From assembly GCA_937928635.1 (NCBI GenBank), contig CALFWM010000040.1, forward strand, positions 1 to 64,000: a stretch of DNA of 64,000 nt, written 5' to 3'. The notes under the pieces are model-generated. The model saw only the letters and a list, made by a program, of their open reading frames with translations. It did no database searches and was not told the DNA's origin. Source of the DNA: an uncultured Sulfitobacter sp. (lineage in GTDB: Bacteria > Pseudomonadota > Alphaproteobacteria > Rhodobacterales > Rhodobacteraceae). Position 1 is the first letter of the stretch. Every line of letters starts with the position of its first letter. Positions 26,976 through 34,879 of the stretch are shown here, in pieces. The translations under genes were made by a program, and so were the position numbers.

Positions 26976-29438
26976 TCAGTACGCGGCGGTTTTTCGTTTG
27001 CTGCTCAAAAGGGCTGAAAACTCAAACTCTGTCATCGGGCGTTGCAGCACATAGCCCTGCAAAATATCGCAGTCCAGCTTTCGGATGGCGGCCATGTGGG
27101 TGCCCGTCTCCAGACCTTCCACTACAATTTCTGCGCCCTCAAGCCGGGCAATCGAAGACAGGCTTTGCAAAATACCCAATTGCTTTGCTTGTGTGCCAAG
27201 TGAGGCAACAAGGCTGCGGTCGATTTTGACGGCGTCCGGTTTAAGGGCCTGCAGGGCTTTAACGGAGGAATGTCCGGTGCCAAAATCATCCATTTCGATG
27301 CGAATGCCCATTTCGCGCATAGCATCCAGTTTGAACAGCAATTCCGAACTGGGCGAGTCGTAAAAGGTGGTTTCCAGCAGCTCAAACGCGATGCGGTGAT
27401 GGCTTTGCAACAAGGCTGCCGTCTGTTCGGGCAAGGACGCATCCTCCAACCGGAACCGGGAAATGTTGACGGAGACTCGGGGGAAATTCAGCCCCATATC
27501 GGCCCATTGCGTTTGCAGTGCGATCACGCGTTCAAAGACGCAGCGGTCAATGGCGTCAAGTAATCCTGCGTCTACTGCGTTGGGCAAAAACTGAGCGGGG
27601 GCCAAAAGACCGCGTTTGGGACATTGCCAGCGCACCAGTGCCTCCGCGCCGACAATTTCCAGCGTATCGGCGTCATATTGTGGTTGCAGGTAACACACGA
27701 TCTGGTCTGCGCTGAGCGCGTCTCTCAGGTCTTGCTCTCTGTTTGAGACGAGGAGGAACTCTGCCTCAATTTCAGCGGTATAGGCGCGATACCCATCCCG
27801 CCCGGCGCGCTTTGCGGCATAGAGGGCCGTATCTGCTTCGACAAAAATGGAAGATTGAGAGCGGGGTTGTCCATGGCCAATGGCATAGCCAATGCTGGCC
27901 CCGACTGCGCAGGCCTGCCCCTCGAAAGACATTGGTGCGCTGATCGCTTTGATCAGGTTTTCGCAAATCGCATCCAGTGTTTTTTTGTCAGGTGCTTTCT
28001 CAAACAGGACGGCAAATTCATCCCCACCCACCCGAAAGGCACGGCCCGAGGGCCCGATGATTGAGGGCAAAAGGCCACTGACCCTGGACAAAACAAAATC
28101 ACCTGCGGAATGACCCAGCGTATCGTTCACCTTTTTGAAGTAATCCAGATCAATATGCATGGCCGCGTAGGAACTCTCGGGCGTCACACGGTTGAACAGG
28201 GCGACCGCACATTGATCCAGCTTGCGCCGGTTACCCAGACCAGACAGTTCGTCGTGTAACGCATCATGCTCCAGCTTGGCGCGGGCAATTTCTAATTCTT
28301 CTGCACGCTGGTAATCCTCGGTGACATCAAAATTCACGCCAATCAATTTTGTAAGGTCGTTGGGTGCCTCAACGGTGCGGGCAAGGCTGCGCACATGGCG
28401 GACCGTCCCGTTGGGGCGGGTGATGCGATAATCACGTTTGAAGTCGGTGCTCAGGCGCTGACATTCCTCCGCGTAGGCGACTGTTGCCTCATAATCGTCA
28501 GGGTGCAGATGTGTCTCCCACAAATTGTCTGAGCGCACGTTCCGGCCGTCAGTTATCCCATAAATTTCGAGCATTCGGTCGTCCCAGTGGACCTGTTTGG
28601 TTTCTGGGTTGTACTCCCAAATCCCAATGCCAGAGGCCTCAACCGCCAGTTTCAATTTACCGGCAAGCTGGTTCATCGCCTCCTGGTCTTGCATCGCTGC
28701 GGATATGTCAGTGTCTGTGCCCACAATCTGAAGCGGCTTGCCGGCATCATCCGTTTTCACAACACTTGCCCGACACAGGATCCAAACCCAGTGCCCGTCC
28801 GCATGCAGATGCCGGTACTGCACAACGATGTTCTTTTCTTCGCCTTGCTTTTGACCATGAAACGCATTTTGCAGATGCGCACGATCTTCCGGGTGGACAT
28901 GATCCAGCCAATTGTCATTAGTCATGTCGATCAGATGGTCCTCGGACCACCCACGCAGCTTGCGCCAGTGCTTCGAGGCGACAAAAAGCCCGGTTTGCAG
29001 ATCGTAATCCCACACCCCCTGATCAAGGTTTTCCATCAGATAGCGCAGGGTCGGGCTTTCTGCGGTTTGTGTGGGGGTAATCTGGCACAAAATCGCGCAG
29101 AACGACCCGGTTTGGTTCAATCGGGTGAATTTAGCAGTATGTGTCGGCAGCGAAGCGTCCGGCATTTGCCACTCCAGTTGGTACTTATACAAACGAATAT
29201 CCGCGATGTCCCGCGCCATCTGTTCCACTTTCGCCCGATCATAGGGCATCAAGGTGTCAAAAAATGCCTGGGGTCCGATCTTTGGCTGGGCGTTTTCACG
29301 CAAATCACCAAAGGCGTAGTTTTCATACGTGATGCATCCGTCTGCGTCCAATATCGCAGCGGGATGCGAGAGCGCGTCAACAATCAGGTTGAGCGAAGAA
29401 AGGTCGATCCCATCGTTAAAGGCGGTATCGTGCGACAA
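26976..29438 (-). CDS. PAS-GGDEF-EAL cyclic-di-GMP enzyme
   Basis: 820 residues without clear membrane helices. Three PAS-type sensor domains (roughly 15-125, 140-260 and 265-385; LRGWSEDHLIDMTNDNWLDH and similar) precede a GGDEF domain with an intact motif (RVGGDEFAV, near residue 468). A full EAL domain follows (EALVRW near 600, MDDFGTGHSSVKAL, DILQGYVLQRP). Both cyclase and phosphodiesterase activity are possible. The start appears to be TTG 29438 with only a weak GGAT site, so it could be wrong by some residues. It converges on the PNPOx-fusion gene. Confidence 0.88.
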   Translation of the reverse strand: MSHDTAFNDGIDLSSLNLIVDALSHPAAILDADGCITYENYAFGDLRENAQPKIGPQAFFDTLMPYDRAKVEQMARDIADIRLYKYQLEWQMPDASLPTHTAKFTRLNQTGSFCAILCQITPTQTAESPTLRYLMENLDQGVWDYDLQTGLFVASKHWRKLRGWSEDHLIDMTNDNWLDHVHPEDRAHLQNAFHGQKQGEEKNIVVQYRHLHADGHWVWILCRASVVKTDDAGKPLQIVGTDTDISAAMQDQEAMNQLAGKLKLAVEASGIGIWEYNPETKQVHWDDRMLEIYGITDGRNVRSDNLWETHLHPDDYEATVAYAEECQRLSTDFKRDYRITRPNGTVRHVRSLARTVEAPNDLTKLIGVNFDVTEDYQRAEELEIARAKLEHDALHDELSGLGNRRKLDQCAVALFNRVTPESSYAAMHIDLDYFKKVNDTLGHSAGDFVLSRVSGLLPSIIGPSGRAFRVGGDEFAVLFEKAPDKKTLDAICENLIKAISAPMSFEGQACAVGASIGYAIGHGQPRSQSSIFVEADTALYAAKRAGRDGYRAYTAEIEAEFLLVSNREQDLRDALSADQIVCYLQPQYDADTLEIVGAEALVRWQCPKRGLLAPAQFLPNAVDAGLLDAIDRCVFERVIALQTQWADMGLNFPRVSVNISRFRLEDASLPEQTAALLQSHHRIAFELLETTFYDSPSSELLFKLDAMREMGIRIEMDDFGTGHSSVKALQALKPDAVKIDRSLVASLGTQAKQLGILQSLSSIARLEGAEIVVEGLETGTHMAAIRKLDCDILQGYVLQRPMTEFEFSALLSSKRKTAAY

Positions 29439-29531
29439 GATGTGTTCATCCTAAACCATGCTGGGCAGATACCCTTTTGTCCTCTTGTTAGAACGTCGGA
29501 GTTACAAATTTGCTAAGTTCGGGCGTTATAG

Positions 29532-29595
29532 CGTCCCGCCTTTAACGTGAAGCATCAAGTAGTGCTGATATCCCGAGAGCGCGGAGCGCTACAGA
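29532..29595 (-). repeat. 94-bp palindromic repeat, copy C (inverted, left end missing)
   Basis: It reads cgtcccgcctttaacgtga and then the interior on the opposite strand relative to copies A, B and D, as far as gcggagcgc. It then diverges into the M20 remnant. The half lost here is the opposite half from the one lost in copy B. Confidence 0.7.
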
Positions 29596-29617
29596 GGGGC
29601 TTTGAAACCTGCCCCAT

Positions 29618-29830
29618 CGTGAACCGATGCGTTTTTCCGAAGACTTTGCCCATTTTTGCGCCGAGGTGCCGGGATGTTTCTTTTTGCTGGGCAATGGTGA
29701 GACGGGGCCGCAGGGCCAACCGCAGCATTCCAGCGATTATGATTTCGACGATGCACCGCTGCCGATTGGTGCGGACCTGTGGGTGCGTTTGGTCAAAGAG
29801 CGCCTAACGCGCCCGCATAACCCTGTCTGA
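29618..29830 (+). pseudogene. M20 amidohydrolase C-terminal remnant
   Basis: The translation resembles the last ~65 residues of M20-family amidohydrolases (hippurate-hydrolase type). It has the conserved SEDFAHF, VPGCFFLLGNGE and YDFDDAPLPIGADLWVRLV segments. Everything upstream, including the metal-binding residues, is missing. The piece is bounded by repeat C on the left, and its stop codon lies inside repeat F. It is a non-functional fragment. Confidence 0.7.
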
Positions 29831-29886
29831 AATCAAAGATTTCAACGCGTTACGTGATACTTCAGGTATTTCGTCAGACACTATAG
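29818..29886 (+). repeat. Second dispersed repeat, copy F (left end missing)
   Basis: It shares ccctg(t/c)ctgaaatcaaagatttcaac with copy E and, further right, ttcaggt-attt and ctatag. The left inverted end present in E is absent. The stop of the M20 remnant falls in this repeat. Confidence 0.55.
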
Positions 29887-29933
29887 ACTGCCCTACATCG
29901 CGGCACTGTACAACAGATTGCGCCCCGAACGGA

Positions 29934-32900
29934 TCACTCCGAGAGCGTCACCAGCAGCGCGTTGCCGCGATTGATCGAAGTTCGTGCAATTTTAATTGCT
30001 TTTTCATCGCTTCCTTTTTGCAGCTGCGCAAGGCTGAGCTGGCACAGTTCCAGCGCACGCAGGGCCAATGCCCTGTCCCGCAGATTGCGCGCCTTAATCA
30101 GCATCGCGTCACAACTGGTTGCGCGGGCATAGGCCAATTCCTCCGTGGCCCCTATATTTTCAAGTGATGTGCGCGCGAGGTCTGACAACCACAGCGCGCG
30201 GTCAAGGTTCGGGTCCGCAGGGTCAAGCCGGTTGATCGACACATAGGCATAGGCCAGATTGTTGACTCGCAAGGCCGCGTTCAGGGGCGGCTGGCTGTCG
30301 TTGTGGTTGCTCACCAGTTCCTCATAGGTGCGGCTGGCTTCTCTGAAATGGGCTATATCCTTTAACCGCTCGCCCAGGGTCAAGGCGTTGTAGGCATAGA
30401 CCTCCAGATAATAGGGCAGCTGCACATTTGGATCGCTGCGCGCCGTGTCGATGGCGCTTTTAAAGGCCGAAAAGGCGCGTGGGATCAGTGCAGGGTCAGG
30501 CGTGCGTTCAGCCAGATGCAAGAGCAGCGTTCCGGTGTTTGCATGGGCGTCCGCCAGCGTGGCTGGGTCCGTGTTGGCGGGGGTGTCTGTGAGTGCCGTG
30601 TACTGGTCAAGGATGGTCATATATTCCTCAACAGGGGCATCTTGCCGAAGGGCGACGTCATAACGTATTTTCGCAATGTTCAGGCGTGCGGTATTGGCCT
30701 CTGCCGGGGTGCCGTGGGTTGCAAACACCTCTGCTGCGGCGCCATAAGCCTGACTGGCGGTGCGTAACGCGGCCACATCGGCATTTGTTGTGGCGAACTG
30801 ATGCAGCATCGTCGCCTTGTTCAACATCAGATACGCCCAATCAACATCGCGGTCCGCAGGGGCGATGGCATCAGCGAGACGCGTGTAGGTTTTTGCCCCT
30901 TGTGCAAAATCGGCGCTTTGTTGGGAATGATAAGAGATGTGGAATTCCAGATCGCCACGATCCAGCAAGGTCTGTGTTGCGTCCGTGGAGTTTTGTGCCA
31001 AGTGATAGGCGCGGTCCAATTGTTGCCAGGCGGCGCGCAGTGTGTCGAGCTCACCCGTCAAAACGCCAATTTCCTTGAGGGCTAGCCCCTGATTGCGCGC
31101 GGCAACCGGAATATCAGCCTGAGCCGTCTTTGGCGATTTTTCAAAAGCGACAAAGGCCTCCAGTGCGGCGCGGTAGGCCGTGAGATCGTCGGTTTTACTG
31201 GCCAGCGCATAGTTCAGGCGGCCCAATTCATTCTCCAGCGATTGGCCGGTTTCCTCCAATGCGCGAACAGAGGTTTGCGCCCGCCAGTTTTGCACATATG
31301 AAATCGCGGCTTCAATCTCCGCCGGGTCAAACGCCTCTGTATACTCCAGAACAAGGCGTATCACGGCGCTCATGCGCAGGTAGTAGTCCACCGGGTGGGT
31401 TTCGGGCGACAGATCGCGCAGAGAGGCAGTTGCATCGCGGTATGCGGGCGCAATACTGCCAGTATCGCCCCGATTGGCGCGACGGGTAAAAAGATTGCTT
31501 TGCGTCAGGAGCAAATTCCCGACATCCAGCGTATCGCCAAGAGCACGAAACCCGTTGATCGAAAAGTAAAACGCATCAAGGGCCTGATCCTCCGTTTCCA
31601 GGTTTTTGGTCAGGTTCCCCAGATTGGCGAGGGTGGTGCCATAATTGTACAGCGCCCAGCTCCAATCGCGAAACTGCCGCACCGCGCCGGGCCTTTTTAA
31701 CAGCGTTTCCATCGCTGCAAATTGCGTCCGAAACTCTGCGCTGTCTGATCCGAAGTCGCGTTTTGCGCTGTCAAAGAGCCTGATTGTATTTTCCAGCACC
31801 CGGCCCGGGTCCAAAAGATCGAGCGACTTTTGATGCAGCACAACCGCGCGTTCAAAATCTGCAATCTCGTTTGACTTATTGGCCTTGGCGAACATCAGTC
31901 CGGCCAGATCGCCCCAGATCACCGCGTCTTCGCGCGGGTCTGTTGTGTTGTTCAAGGCAAGCGCGCTTTCATAGCTCTTTTCTGCGGTGTCAAAAATACT
32001 GTTTTCGCCCGTCTTTTCAAATTGCAGGGTGGCGACCTGACCGGCGAACTTGAAAAACCGTGCGCGCTGGACGTCAGTCCAGTTCGGCAGCGTGTTGGTT
32101 TGTTCGGCCTGCGTTTTGGCCAAGACCTCCCTCAGGGCCGCTTCATCCGCCTGCTCCGTATAGGCATTCAGCAGTTCCTGAAACTGAAAGCGGCGGTAGT
32201 CAAACGCGGCCTCGCGGTCCCATTCGGCCACAATCCTATAGGCTTCTTCGCGGTCCGCCGCGGCGGCCGCATGGCGAAACCGCAATTCATTGGTTTGTGC
32301 GCTGCGCTCGTAGACTTCAGCGTCTTCGAGAATACGCTGCTTTAACGCCTCAATCTGCTCCGCCCGTGTCACCCGCAGGGATACCACCCGCGCCTTGGCC
32401 TGTTCCCGAAAATGGCTGGCTGTCTTCAACGCGCCTTCCAACTCTGCCTGATCCGCAAGGGCGCTGAGGCGCAAAATCTCCGCGTCTGGGTTCAGCAAAG
32501 CCTGTCGAGCTGCGCGGTTTTGTGCAAATCGTTCGATCTCATTGCGCAAACGGGCCTCAATGTCCGCCGGGGCGGCAGTTGCGTCAATGCCCGCCGCGCG
32601 CATCACGGCATAAACCACGTCCTGTGGCACGCCGCCGGTTGAGGCAAGCGTTTCGACAGCCTGACGCTGGGCGCTGGGCAGGGCGGCGATATGAACCAGC
32701 AGTTCTCGGCGTTCCGTGACAAGGATTTCGGTGTCAGGCTCCAGCGTTTCGGGTGCCCCAAAAAACAGACTGCGGCGAAAGCTCTGGTTCACCCAAGGAC
32801 GCTGCCTGCCGTTTGTCTTGAGGTAAACTTCTTCAACGATCATGCTCATCACCGTGGAAAAATCAGCGCCGGCGGTGGCCCCGACATGGCGCAAAATGGC

Positions 32901-33590
32901 TGCGGCATAGGGGCTGTTGGTGCCAGGCTCACCATCCAGCGCAGGCCGCCCCGGTGCTGCGGCAAAGCCGATCATGGTGACAAGGTTATCAGTTTGGGGG
33001 GTGATGTCCTGCGCGCGCGTAGGAAACGACCCGCGCGTTAGAGTCGGGATGCCAAGGCCCGCTTGCGCAATGGCAACGGGTTGCGACGCGCCCGCCGGTG
33101 TCAGGCGGAAATCCTCGGGAAAGGGATTGTCCCGGCAGGCATCCATCAGAATGATCGACACAGGCACGATATCCTGCAGTTCTTGCAGATAAGCGTTGAG
33201 CGGCACCAGCCCATCAGAATTCTGCGCCAGGGCGGCAGGGTCTGCGTCCACGGGCACCATGTAGTTTTCGCCACCCGCCTCAATCCCGTGGCCCGCGTAA
33301 TACAGGAGGGCAACATCGGCCTCTTCTGCGTCCTCCAGAAAATTCCTCAAGTCACGTTTCAGGCGTTTGGCGTTGCGATCGGTTGAGACCTCCGTTTCAA
33401 AGCCAAGCTGGCCCAGCAAAGTCTCGATCGCCTCGGCATCATTCTCGGGGTTGGTCAAGGGGGCCAGCGTTTCATAGGCGCTGTTGCCGATGATCAGGGC
33501 AATGCCGCGCAGGCTTTCCTGTGCTGATGCGGGGGTGCGGTGCAAGACAACACAGGCAAAAACCAAGCAGAGAATAAATATGCGTTTCAA
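29934..33590 (-). CDS. Secreted caspase-family (C14) protease with TPR-like C-terminal region
   Basis: 1218 residues. A signal peptide (residues ~1-23, ending ASAQE) is followed by a caspase-like p20 domain (~27-270). The catalytic pair is intact: His 101 in YYAGHGIE and Cys 152 in LMDACRDNPF. A helical, Arg/Glu-rich segment (~290-480) follows, then about 700 residues of TPR-like helical repeats (e.g. AEKSYESALALNN, ADFERAVVLHQKSLDLL). I infer a periplasmic or membrane-associated cysteine protease (metacaspase-like) with a protein-binding tail. It is divergent from the SLATT-TIR-MoxR-WD40 operon, with a shared 350-base upstream region. Confidence 0.85.
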   Translation of the reverse strand: MKRIFILCLVFACVVLHRTPASAQESLRGIALIIGNSAYETLAPLTNPENDAEAIETLLGQLGFETEVSTDRNAKRLKRDLRNFLEDAEEADVALLYYAGHGIEAGGENYMVPVDADPAALAQNSDGLVPLNAYLQELQDIVPVSIILMDACRDNPFPEDFRLTPAGASQPVAIAQAGLGIPTLTRGSFPTRAQDITPQTDNLVTMIGFAAAPGRPALDGEPGTNSPYAAAILRHVGATAGADFSTVMSMIVEEVYLKTNGRQRPWVNQSFRRSLFFGAPETLEPDTEILVTERRELLVHIAALPSAQRQAVETLASTGGVPQDVVYAVMRAAGIDATAAPADIEARLRNEIERFAQNRAARQALLNPDAEILRLSALADQAELEGALKTASHFREQAKARVVSLRVTRAEQIEALKQRILEDAEVYERSAQTNELRFRHAAAAADREEAYRIVAEWDREAAFDYRRFQFQELLNAYTEQADEAALREVLAKTQAEQTNTLPNWTDVQRARFFKFAGQVATLQFEKTGENSIFDTAEKSYESALALNNTTDPREDAVIWGDLAGLMFAKANKSNEIADFERAVVLHQKSLDLLDPGRVLENTIRLFDSAKRDFGSDSAEFRTQFAAMETLLKRPGAVRQFRDWSWALYNYGTTLANLGNLTKNLETEDQALDAFYFSINGFRALGDTLDVGNLLLTQSNLFTRRANRGDTGSIAPAYRDATASLRDLSPETHPVDYYLRMSAVIRLVLEYTEAFDPAEIEAAISYVQNWRAQTSVRALEETGQSLENELGRLNYALASKTDDLTAYRAALEAFVAFEKSPKTAQADIPVAARNQGLALKEIGVLTGELDTLRAAWQQLDRAYHLAQNSTDATQTLLDRGDLEFHISYHSQQSADFAQGAKTYTRLADAIAPADRDVDWAYLMLNKATMLHQFATTNADVAALRTASQAYGAAAEVFATHGTPAEANTARLNIAKIRYDVALRQDAPVEEYMTILDQYTALTDTPANTDPATLADAHANTGTLLLHLAERTPDPALIPRAFSAFKSAIDTARSDPNVQLPYYLEVYAYNALTLGERLKDIAHFREASRTYEELVSNHNDSQPPLNAALRVNNLAYAYVSINRLDPADPNLDRALWLSDLARTSLENIGATEELAYARATSCDAMLIKARNLRDRALALRALELCQLSLAQLQKGSDEKAIKIARTSINRGNALLVTLSE

Positions 33591-33940
33591 AATGTGTCCT
33601 GCCCACGGTGGACCTTAAAATAAAGCGGCTAAAGCGCCCCGCCTAAAACTTGAGGAGCCGATACCCTGCCGCGCTCCGCGCTCTCGGGACATCAGCGATA
33701 CGTGATGCTTCAAGTTAAAGGCGGGACGTTATAGGTATAGCTTACGTTGCGGGATCAACCTGTCAACTCCGCGCCAAAACGGCTGTGGTGCGCGGTGCGA
33801 AACCAAATGCGCGCTGATAATTGAGTGGTCCGTAGGGCCGTTCATATTATGGTTAATATTCAATTGTTGCTTAAAAAATAGACCACGGATAGGCTCAATC
33901 ACAGATTTTACGGTGTGACATTTTGAGATCAGAGGTTGTG
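33591..33940. promoter_or_regulatory. Divergent upstream region of caspase gene and conflict-type operon
   Basis: 350 bases. The caspase-proximal part is occupied by full repeat copy D. The operon-proximal ~120 bases are AT-rich (atattatggttaatattcaa, ttgcttaaaaaataga) compared with the surroundings, the likely place for the operon promoter. No exact -35/-10 pair is claimed. Confidence 0.4.
33635..33728 (+). repeat. 94-bp palindromic repeat, copy D (full length)
   Basis: Same length and order as copy A (94 bases), starting cgccccgcctaaaacttga and ending tcaagttaaaggcgggacg. The terminal 19 bases pair at 16 positions. It lies between the diverging caspase and SLATT-like genes, so it separates or modulates their promoters. 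Confidence 0.85.
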
Positions 33941-34870
33941 GTGAGCAAGGCCATTCAAGACGAACTACTGAACGACAGCGAAGTGCGGGCGGTGACGGAA
34001 ATCCGCCAGCGTTCTGCGGACAAGGCGCGGGCCGCCAAAAAGGCATATGAGCGCAGCGGCGTTGCTTTTATCGTTGCAGGAGCGGTGGCAACCATCGCAG
34101 GCGCGCTCATTCTGTTAGGCACCGGCGCGGACGGTGCGAAAGATGCAGCAGAGGCCGCCAGCCGCGCGCGCGAGGCACTGACACCCGCCACATTGGCCAG
34201 CGTGCAGTGGTATTTGTCTCAACCGGTCTTGCGGTCGGTCTTGTTCATTATTGAAATTCTCGCCCTGGCCGTTGCCGCCTATAACGCTGAGTTTCTGCGC
34301 AGTTCCAAATCAGAATTCACATGGGTCAGTGAACGGCGTGAGGCCGAAGCAGGCCGCATCACAAAGCACGACACCATTATGGCCTGCGCACAGGCGCGTG
34401 ACGCCAAAAATCCGGGGACATGGACCTATGAACAGGTCGCATTTGCGCATTTTGTCACCGACCAGCTGAATGAACAGTTGAACCACTATGCCAACAAAGA
34501 AAAAGCGGCGTCTGAAGGTGCGTGGAAAACGGTGCGCATCGGGGCGATCCTTGCCGCTGTGGTGGCTGGGGTCGGGGCCACAGGGACCATCGGCCAATGG
34601 TGGATGGTGATCGGGGCATTTGTCGGGGTGATTGCGCCTGTGCTGATGCATGGGCTAACCAAATATCGCGATATGAAGCTGGACCGCGAGCAATCTGAGG
34701 CCTCCGCCGCCAGCTGGAAAGTTCTGCGGGAAATTGCCGGCGATGTGGATGCGGCAACCGCTGCTCTGGCCGCAGGCAACCCGGAACCCGCCCGCGAGAT
34801 CGTCGCCAAAACCCACGCCTGCATGAAAGCTGAGAATGAAGCGTGGATGCCAACGAAATCTCCGATCTAG
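33941..34870 (+). CDS. Four-helix membrane protein, SLATT-like
   Basis: 309 residues. Hydrophobic segments lie at about 40-60, 96-114, 199-216 and 220-240 in two close pairs, separated by soluble helical parts. Proteins of this layout (SLATT and relatives) are predicted pore-forming or membrane effectors in nucleotide- or NAD-linked conflict systems. The family assignment here is inference from topology and neighbours, not from a motif. I chose GTG 33941 because AGAGG lies five bases upstream; TTG 33923 is the longest option. The TIR gene starts nine bases after its stop, so the two are co-transcribed. Confidence 0.6.
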   Translation: MSKAIQDELLNDSEVRAVTEIRQRSADKARAAKKAYERSGVAFIVAGAVATIAGALILLGTGADGAKDAAEAASRAREALTPATLASVQWYLSQPVLRSVLFIIEILALAVAAYNAEFLRSSKSEFTWVSERREAEAGRITKHDTIMACAQARDAKNPGTWTYEQVAFAHFVTDQLNEQLNHYANKEKAASEGAWKTVRIGAILAAVVAGVGATGTIGQWWMVIGAFVGVIAPVLMHGLTKYRDMKLDREQSEASAASWKVLREIAGDVDAATAALAAGNPEPAREIVAKTHACMKAENEAWMPTKSPI

Positions 34871-34879
34871 CTGTCCGGG

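Larger units (their letters stand above)
29439..29933. other. Debris region between c-di-GMP and caspase genes
   Basis: 495 bases without an intact gene. In order it holds the upstream region of the GGDEF-EAL gene, a truncated inverted copy of the 94-bp repeat (29532-29595), the C-terminal remnant of an M20 amidohydrolase, and a truncated copy of the second repeat (29818-29886). It looks like the scar of deletions between repeats. Confidence 0.6.
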
